A stretch of 64,000 nucleotides of DNA from Candidatus Cryptobacteroides onthequi (GTDB lineage: Bacteria; Bacteroidota; Bacteroidia; Bacteroidales; UBA932). The stretch is from assembly GCA_018066125.1 (NCBI GenBank), contig JAGHSA010000019.1:59975-123974 (forward strand), read 5' to 3'. Made by a program: the position numbers and the translations under genes. The notes beneath the pieces were generated by a model. That model was given only the letters and a program-made list of their open reading frames with translations, did no database searches and was not told the DNA's origin. This document shows positions 54,604 to 64,000 of the stretch, piece after piece (the first letter of the stretch is position 1; every line of letters starts with the position of its first letter).

Positions 54604-54650
54604 GTCCCTTTGCGGGCGAAGTATAGCTCCGCAACGCCCGCTGCAGGGAC
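54604..54650. repeat. 16-nt-loop hairpin, copy f (reverse orientation)
   Basis: Outer stem GTCCCT/AGGGAC, inner stem GCGGGCG/CGCCCGC, loop (minus strand) TTGCGGAGCTATACTT. It lies nine bases after the 44-nt pair. Confidence 0.8.
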
Positions 54651-54753
54651 AAACCCTCCGCCGCTATAGGGCGGCAATTCACTCGGTTGAAACTCAGCTG
54701 AATTCAATTTCTGCGGCACACAGTTTGCTTTGGACAGAGGAAAACAGACAGCA

Positions 54754-55500
54754 ATGATCAATCGTCATTCAATCGCGGCATGCATTATCGCATGTCTTTC
54801 TTTTGGAACACTGAGTGCTCAGACCAAACCCCATTCTTACAGCGACGACATAGGTCTCACTGTCGGAGTCAACGTCCCAATGTACAACGGAATCGGAGGC
54901 GATGCCACAATGGGTCTCACCTATGGCCATTTCCACTACAACGGACTTGGCTTCAGGACAGGACTCCAGTATACTCCAAGCGTCTCGGACGTAGACAACA
55001 CATTCGGAATCCCGCTTGCCTTTGCATACCGGACAGGATCAAGAAGCGCCCAAGACAGGTATCAGTCCGGAATACACGGAGCAGCCAATTCCATGTACTG
55101 GAACGGATATGACTATGGAAATGTCAGCATTGGGAACATGCTCACATCATTCCTGATGAATCTGATCAGCAATGTGGAATTCACGGCAGGCATCACGCCT
55201 GGATACATCGCCGGCAACAGCTCGTCAGCCGGCACTGCATACTATCCCGGAGGAGACTATGTCAGGGATTGGACAGAGCGCAACCACAGGTTCGCATTAT
55301 CCCTTGATGCGGGTGCAAACCTGAATTACAGCATCTGGAGATTTGACATAAAGCTCATGCCCTCCTTCCACTACCTGCTGACAAATAATTACACGCATCG
55401 TGAGATTCACGGTAATGACTATGCCACAGGCACGAAAGAAAGCTCTCAGCCGATCAGGTGGTTCTTCACGTTCTCAGGAGGGCTGGCTTTCCGATTCTGA
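54754..55500 (+). CDS. Exported protein, likely outer-membrane beta-barrel
   Basis: A 248-residue protein that I do not recognise. It starts with a signal peptide (IAACIIACLSFGTLSAQ) and then shows amphipathic strands with Gly, Tyr, Phe and Asn (GLTYGHFHYNGLGFRTGLQY), ending in the aromatic GGLAFRF typical of outer-membrane barrels. The ATG at 54754 is chosen; an upstream frame start at 54730 adds eight residues. It is convergent with the lacZ-type gene, eight bases apart at their stops. Confidence 0.72.
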   Translation: MINRHSIAACIIACLSFGTLSAQTKPHSYSDDIGLTVGVNVPMYNGIGGDATMGLTYGHFHYNGLGFRTGLQYTPSVSDVDNTFGIPLAFAYRTGSRSAQDRYQSGIHGAANSMYWNGYDYGNVSIGNMLTSFLMNLISNVEFTAGITPGYIAGNSSSAGTAYYPGGDYVRDWTERNHRFALSLDAGANLNYSIWRFDIKLMPSFHYLLTNNYTHREIHGNDYATGTKESSQPIRWFFTFSGGLAFRF

Positions 55501-55508
55501 TAAAAGAC

Positions 55509-59653
<4,145 letters not shown>

Positions 59654-59688
59654 TTCAAAAGTTGTTATTTCGGTTTATGCCTGGTTCC

Positions 59689-61209
59689 CTAGATGAGCGG
59701 CTCTGCTGTCATTGCGGCAGGCTGAGGGATGCCCATGAGCTTGAGGATGGTCGGAGCCACATTGCAGAGAGCGCCGTCCTTCACCTCCTTCACATCGTCA
59801 CCGGCATTGACCACGATGAACTGGACAGGGTTGAGTGAGTGTGCGGTATTAGGGGTACCGTCATCGTTGACTGCATAGTCGGCATTGCCGTGATCGGCTG
59901 TGATGAGGACCACATATCCGTGCTCGATGGCTGCGGTCACAACAGACTCCACGCATCCGTCCACGGTAGCGACAGCGTTGCGGATTGCGGAGTACACTCC
60001 GGTATGTCCGATCATGTCGCCGTTGGCGTAATTGAGGATGATCATGTCCTCCTTCTCGGAGCGGATGGCCTCAAGGAGCTTTGATGTCACCTCGAGGGCG
60101 CTCATCTCCGGCTGGAGGTCATATGTAGGCACCTTTGGAGAAGAGACGAGGATGCGGTCCTCATTCTCGAACGGCTGCTCGCCGCCGCCGTTGAAGAAGA
60201 AGGTCACGTGTGCGTACTTCTCTGTCTCGGCGATGCGGAGCTGGTGTCTGCCTGCCTTTGCGACAGTCTCTCCGAGGGTATCGCTTACGATCTCCTTGTC
60301 GAAGAGGATGTGCACGCCTGTGAATGAAGCATCGTATGGAGTGAGGCAGCACCAGTAGAGAGGCATAGTCTTCATGCCGGCCTCCGGCATATCCTTCTGG
60401 GTGAGGACAGAGGTGAGCTCACGTGCACGGTCATTGCGGAAGTTGTAGAAGATGACGCAGTCGCCCTCCTCGATCTTTGCGAGAGGTGCACCGTTCTCGG
60501 TGATGACGATAGGCTTGATGAACTCGTCGGTGACATCTGCATCATAAGATGCCTGCACACCGGCTGTCGCAGACTCGAATGCTGCGCCCTTGCCTTCCAC
60601 GAGAAGATCATAAGCCTCCTTGACACGGTCCCATCTCTTGTCACGGTCCATAGCATAGAAGCGGCCGCAGACAGATGCGATCTTTCCTGTGGTCTTGGCC
60701 ATCTCAGCCTCGAGGTCCTGGATGAAACCGAGTCCGCTGCGAGGGTCTGTGTCACGGCCGTCCATGAAGCAGTGCACGAACACCTTGTCGAGACCGGCCT
60801 TCTGAGCCTCTGCGAGGAACTCATAGACATGGGTGAGAGATGAGTGCACGCCACCTGTAGAGGTAAGTCCCATGAGGTGGAGCTTCTTGCCTGACTGCTT
60901 CACATAGTCGTATGCTGCCTTGATCTCAGCATTCTCCATCATGGTGTGGCTGCGGCAGGTCATGTTGATCTTCACGAGATCCTGGTAGATGGTGCGGCCA
61001 GCACCGAGGTTCATGTGTCCGACCTCTGAGTTGCCCATCTGTCCCTCTGGGAGACCGACGTACTCACCGCATGCCTGAAGATGGCTGTAAGGGTATTTCT
61101 GACGGAGGGATTCAATGAATGGTGCGCCCTGGGTGTAGATGACGTTTGATGCATCCTGTCTGCCCTCGCCCCAGCCGTCGAGGATCATAAGAAGAACTTT
61201 TCTATCCAT
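59689..61209 (-). CDS. gpmI: 2,3-bisphosphoglycerate-independent phosphoglycerate mutase
   Basis: Glycolytic enzyme, 506 residues, manganese dependent. Catalytic Ser is S61 in MGNSEVGH; other metal-binding motifs are LDGWGEG at the N-terminus, [22 protein letters not shown] and ITADHGNAD near the C-terminus. The gene opens the minus-strand run gpmI-manA-lacZ and is divergent from rnr. A TATCTTTG box lies 40 bases upstream on the minus strand. Confidence 0.96.
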   Translation of the reverse strand: MDRKVLLMILDGWGEGRQDASNVIYTQGAPFIESLRQKYPYSHLQACGEYVGLPEGQMGNSEVGHMNLGAGRTIYQDLVKINMTCRSHTMMENAEIKAAYDYVKQSGKKLHLMGLTSTGGVHSSLTHVYEFLAEAQKAGLDKVFVHCFMDGRDTDPRSGLGFIQDLEAEMAKTTGKIASVCGRFYAMDRDKRWDRVKEAYDLLVEGKGAAFESATAGVQASYDADVTDEFIKPIVITENGAPLAKIEEGDCVIFYNFRNDRARELTSVLTQKDMPEAGMKTMPLYWCCLTPYDASFTGVHILFDKEIVSDTLGETVAKAGRHQLRIAETEKYAHVTFFFNGGGEQPFENEDRILVSSPKVPTYDLQPEMSALEVTSKLLEAIRSEKEDMIILNYANGDMIGHTGVYSAIRNAVATVDGCVESVVTAAIEHGYVVLITADHGNADYAVNDDGTPNTAHSLNPVQFIVVNAGDDVKEVKDGALCNVAPTILKLMGIPQPAAMTAEPLI

Positions 61210-61234
61210 AATATCTTTGTGTTTATTTTATTCG

Positions 61235-61242
61235 TAACTTTG
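61235..61242 (+). promoter_or_regulatory. -7 box of rnr
   Basis: TAACTTTG, matching TAnnTTTG, 32 bases before the chosen ATG at 61275. It lies back to back with the gpmI box. Confidence 0.45.
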
Positions 61243-61248
61243 AACTTG

Positions 61249-61256
61249 CAAAGATA
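61249..61256 (-). promoter_or_regulatory. -7 box of gpmI
   Basis: Minus strand TATCTTTG, 40 bases before the gpmI ATG at 61209. The two divergent boxes are only six bases apart and on opposite strands. Confidence 0.45.
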
Positions 61257-61274
61257 CAAAATTTAGTGAAGAAT

Positions 61275-63677
61275 ATGAGCAGGAAAAGCGGCAACGGAGG
61301 AAAGACACACAGGAAAGGACCGTCTTCAAGAAGCAGGTCCACAAAGGCTTATCCTGAGTACATCGGCCGAGTGCAGATGTCCAGGGAAGGATATATATTC
61401 GTCATCCTCGACGGAGAAGAGGATGACGTCTTCGTAAAGGCATCAAAGACAAGACAGGCGCTCAACGGAGATACCGTGCGCGTCGCAGTGACAAGGGAAA
61501 AGGTCGGAGACCACAGGCGCGAGGGCGAGGTGGTCGAGATCGTCGAGCGCTCGAAGCGTCCGTTTGTCGGCATCCTGCATTTCGTGGGTTCTCAGGCATG
61601 GCTGCTCATGCAGAGCAAGAGCATGCCTTACGATATCGTGGTAAGCCAGGAGGAGGCCCTCGCCCTCGGCGGACAGACCGGCATGAAGGCCGCAGCCGTC
61701 GTGGATAGATGGGACAGAAAAGACCCTGCACCTCACGGCCATATCGTGGATGTGCTCGGCAAGCCGGGCGAGAACGATACCGAGATGCATGCAATCCTCG
61801 CCGAATTCGGTCTCCCTTACAGATTCGAGCCTGAGGTCGAGAATGCGGCCGACAGGATTTCCGAGACCATAGGCGAGGAAGAGCTCAAGGGACGCAGGGA
61901 TTTCAGGGACACACTCACATTCACCATCGACCCTGCCGATGCCAAGGACTTCGACGACGCACTCTCATTCAAGAAGCTCCCTAACGGCAACTATGAGGTC
62001 GGCGTGCATATCGCCGACGTGTCATATTATGTGAAGCCGGGCGACATCGTGGACAAGGAGGCCCAGGCGCGCGGCACATCGGTCTATCTCGTGGACCGCA
62101 CCGTCCCTATGCTTCCGGAGAAGCTCTGCAACAAGCTCTGCTCACTCCGCCCTCATGAGGAGAAACTCACATTCTCGACCGTATTCGAGCTCACTCCGAA
62201 GGCTGCCATCGTGAACCGCTGGTTCGGCAGGACAGTCATCAATTCGGACTACCGCTTCGACTACGACGGAGCACAGAAGATCATCGAGGCCGGAGCGATC
62301 GACCCTGAGAATGACACCGTGCCATTCGACATCCAGGAGGCAGTGCTCACCCTCAACGACCTGGCACACCTCTTCCGCGAGAAGAGATTCAAGGCCGGGG
62401 CCATCAGCTTTGACCGTCCTGAGATGAAGGTCCTCGTGGACGAGAACGGCAAGCCGGTGGACGTATATGAGAAGATTTCCAAGGAGGCGAACTGGCTCAT
62501 CGAGGAGTTCATGCTCCTCGCCAACAGGAGCGTTGCGGAGCTCATCGCGACCGGCGGCAAGCTCAACGGGGTCGCTTCCCCGAAGGCGAAGACATTCGTG
62601 TACCGTGTACACGCCGAGCCTGACGCCATCAAGATCGGCAACCTCCGCGAGTTCGCGGGCACATTCGGGTACAAGATGGGATCCACCGGCAGCGGCAAGG
62701 ACATCGCATCGTCGCTGAACACCCTCCTCGAGGAGGCAAAGGACAAGCCGGAGTTCAGCGCCCTCCAGATCGTGGCGCTCCGTTCGATGGCAAAGGCGAC
62801 CTACAGCGCCGACAACATCGGCCACTACGGACTTGCCTTCCCGTTCTACACCCACTTCACCTCCCCTATCCGCCGCTACCCTGACACCATGGTGCACAGG
62901 CTTCTGGCGATGTACCTGGACGGTGCCGACAGCCAGAGCAAGGGCTATTATGACGAGCAGTGCAAGCACGCTTCAGAGCGTGAATGCATCGCAGCCGATG
63001 CCGAGCGCGCAAGCATCAAGTACAAGCTTGTGGAGTATATGACCGACAAGGTCGGGAAGGAGTTCGACGGCCACGTCTCCGGCGTGACCGAATGGGGCAT
63101 GTACGTGGAGATCGAGCCTACGAAGATCGAGGGCATGGTGCCGCTGCGCACCATCAAGTCCGACTGGTACGAGTTCGACGAGCAGCACTACCGCATCGTG
63201 GGACGCCGCACGGGACGCAGGTTCCAGCTCGGAGACCCTGTCCGCATCAAGGTGACCTCCGCAAATGTGGAGCAGAAGCTCCTGGACTACGAGCTCGTGG
63301 AAGCAGGCCTGCCTGAGCCGGAAGGCAGAGGCGGCGAGGGCGGCTTCCGCGGGGGCAGGTTCTCTGAGGAGAGACACGGCAGCGGCAGACGCAGCAGCGA
63401 GGCTCATGGCGAAGGCCGCCTGCATGACGGCGAGGCTCCCGCGAAGAAGCGCGGCTCCGCACACGGCGAAGAGAGTGCTGCCCCGGCCGGAAAGCGCGGC
63501 TCCGCAAAGGGAAGCTCAGCCCGCGGCGGCGGCATCAGACGCAGCTCCGCAAAGGACAGTTCCGCACCGGCAGACAGCACCAGGCGCGCTTCCAGAAGCA
63601 AGGCGTCCGGTGAAAGTGCCTCCAAGGCAGCAAAGGCGACTTCCAAGAGCACCGCAAAAGGCAGGAAGAAATCCTGA
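61275..63677 (+). CDS. rnr: Ribonuclease R
   Basis: 3'-5' exoribonuclease that degrades structured RNA. From ATG 61275 the protein is 800 residues (a GTG at 61266 adds three). Order of domains: basic N-terminus, cold-shock OB domains, the RNB catalytic domain with DPADAKDFDDAL (about 220-231), an S1 domain (GKEFDGHVSGVTEWGMYVEI), and a long C-terminal tail. The last ~130 residues are low-complexity and strongly basic, made of Lys, Arg, Ser, Ala and Gly with short repeats (KRGSA, RRSSAKDSSAP), longer than I expect for the family. That tail could bind RNA or ribosomes. Confidence 0.94.
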   Translation: MSRKSGNGGKTHRKGPSSRSRSTKAYPEYIGRVQMSREGYIFVILDGEEDDVFVKASKTRQALNGDTVRVAVTREKVGDHRREGEVVEIVERSKRPFVGILHFVGSQAWLLMQSKSMPYDIVVSQEEALALGGQTGMKAAAVVDRWDRKDPAPHGHIVDVLGKPGENDTEMHAILAEFGLPYRFEPEVENAADRISETIGEEELKGRRDFRDTLTFTIDPADAKDFDDALSFKKLPNGNYEVGVHIADVSYYVKPGDIVDKEAQARGTSVYLVDRTVPMLPEKLCNKLCSLRPHEEKLTFSTVFELTPKAAIVNRWFGRTVINSDYRFDYDGAQKIIEAGAIDPENDTVPFDIQEAVLTLNDLAHLFREKRFKAGAISFDRPEMKVLVDENGKPVDVYEKISKEANWLIEEFMLLANRSVAELIATGGKLNGVASPKAKTFVYRVHAEPDAIKIGNLREFAGTFGYKMGSTGSGKDIASSLNTLLEEAKDKPEFSALQIVALRSMAKATYSADNIGHYGLAFPFYTHFTSPIRRYPDTMVHRLLAMYLDGADSQSKGYYDEQCKHASERECIAADAERASIKYKLVEYMTDKVGKEFDGHVSGVTEWGMYVEIEPTKIEGMVPLRTIKSDWYEFDEQHYRIVGRRTGRRFQLGDPVRIKVTSANVEQKLLDYELVEAGLPEPEGRGGEGGFRGGRFSEERHGSGRRSSEAHGEGRLHDGEAPAKKRGSAHGEESAAPAGKRGSAKGSSARGGGIRRSSAKDSSAPADSTRRASRSKASGESASKAAKATSKSTAKGRKKS

Positions 63678-63741
63678 GCTCAATACACTGCGCCGGAGCC
63701 TGAAAATGTCCGAAGGCCCGGCATGATAAACGCAAATATAT

Positions 63742-63770
63742 AAGGCAGACCGTCATGGCCTGCCTTTTTT
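63742..63770 (+). terminator. Intrinsic terminator of rnr
   Basis: AAGGCAG-A-CC and GG-C-CTGCCTT pair around a GTCAT loop, followed by TTTTTT, about 65 bases after the rnr stop. Confidence 0.75.
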
Positions 63771-63916
63771 GTCTGGTGACACGGCATGATCACAAGACTC
63801 GTCCGGAGTTTCCCCAAGCGCCTTCGGAGCAGCCTGCGCCGGATCTCATGATAACGGGCCTGCTCTGATCTGCCAATGCCTGAACCTGCCTGCGCCGCTC
63901 CTCATGGGGACTTTGA

Positions 63917-64000
63917 TGACACGACGCGGCACTTTCTGTCTCAAATGCCGCGTCGCGTCATTGTTTTCGGGCTTCCTGCCAGTTTCCATGACGCGACGCG
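63917..64000. repeat. Paired 44-nt inverted-arm repeat, locus C (cut by window end)
   Basis: First unit 63917-63960 with arms TGACACGACGC and GCGTCGCGTCA; its middle starts GGCACTTT and ends CAAATGCC, so the stem extends further inward. After a 28-nt linker ending AGTTTCCA the second unit starts at 63989 and is truncated at 64000. Confidence 0.85.

Larger units (their letters stand above)
54404..54753. other. Gene-free stretch with three repeat families
   Basis: Between the radical SAM gene and the next exported protein lie a solo left end of the ~227-bp element, a paired 44-nt element and one 16-nt-loop hairpin, then about 100 bases with a small CCGCC/GGCGG hairpin. No gene or clear promoter box seen. 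Confidence 0.7.
63678..64000. other. Gene-free end of window
   Basis: After rnr come the terminator (63742-63770), about 145 bases in which I see nothing I can name, and the start of a paired 44-nt element that runs off the window. Confidence 0.65.

Noticed and set aside
62513-62535. GTTGCGGAGCTCAT inside rnr resembles the hairpin loop
   Set aside because: It encodes conserved RNase R residues (SVAELIA), and the flanks do not pair; chance match.

Overview
The window reads as a chromosomal segment of a Bacteroidales bacterium, G+C-rich by eye. Signs of this are recurrent Bacteroidetes-type promoter boxes (TAnnTTTG), the serC-serA-DUF1015 order, tandem deoxynucleoside kinases, an AraC-regulated TolC/HlyD/ABC-2 export set, a DUF1080 plus Gfo/Idh/MocA pair, and secreted GH2, GH84 and GH16 enzymes. 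I cannot name the genus. No rRNA, tRNA, CRISPR array, transposase or phage gene was recognised.

Layout. 0.3-6.9 kb (minus): metG, dnaG, recQ. 6.9-10.9 kb (minus): DUF1015 protein, serA, serC, yigZ-like gene. 10.9-12.5 kb (plus): pRiA4b ORF-3-like acidic protein, miaA. 12.5-15.6 kb (minus): FKBP lipoprotein, ROK sugar kinase, MFS sugar permease. 15.6-16.6 kb: a gene-free stretch packed with structured repeats. 16.6-22.8 kb: AraC regulator divergent from tolC-like, hlyD-like and two ABC-2 permease genes. 23.0-26.8 kb (plus): GH84 enzyme and a HAD-GH16 fusion lipoprotein. 26.9-30.1 kb (minus): two deoxynucleoside kinases and an acyl-CoA synthetase. 30.2-35.6 kb (plus): metallo-hydrolase, uvrA with an in-frame amber codon, nucleoside kinase, EamA transporter. 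35.6-39.8 kb (minus): Gfo/Idh/MocA dehydrogenase, double-DUF1080 hydrolase, DUF5723 protein. 39.9-47.8 kb (minus): a tight run of polyprenyl synthase, U32 peptidase, glycerol-1-phosphate dehydrogenase, rdgB, recO, acid phosphatase and S41 protease. 47.9-51.4 kb (minus): a very large secreted DUF4091 protein flanked by 36-bp direct repeats. 51.5-55.5 kb (plus): rsgA, a repeat palindrome, a lipoprotein/radical SAM gene pair, more repeats, a predicted beta-barrel protein. 55.5-61.2 kb (minus): lacZ-type GH2, manA, gpmI. 61.3-63.7 kb (plus): rnr, then repeats.

The most striking content is not in genes. Several structured repeat families share the same intergenic gaps. (1) Six hairpins keep an exactly 16-nt loop (TTGCGGAGCTC plus five variable bases) while the stem sequence differs and stays paired. 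(2) A 44-nt unit with 11-nt TGACGCGACGC inverted arms occurs in pairs separated by exactly 28 nt, at three loci. (3) A ~227-bp element with inverted ends and an almost invariant interior is present twice, with solo left ends at three more places. (4) A 36-bp unit occurs three times in each orientation around two of the hairpins, forming a ~370-bp palindrome. None of the four matches an element I can name.

Protein-level oddities include an amber codon replacing a conserved Trp near the end of uvrA, a HAD phosphatase fused to a GH16 glycanase, a serA with Lys at the usual catalytic His position, a Cys-rich insertion in metG, an ABC-2 exporter operon with no ATPase gene, and a radical SAM/SPASM enzyme translationally coupled to a small two-anchor lipoprotein. 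Several genes have a TAnnTTTG box only 5-6 nt before the ATG, which suggests leaderless or nearly leaderless mRNAs.
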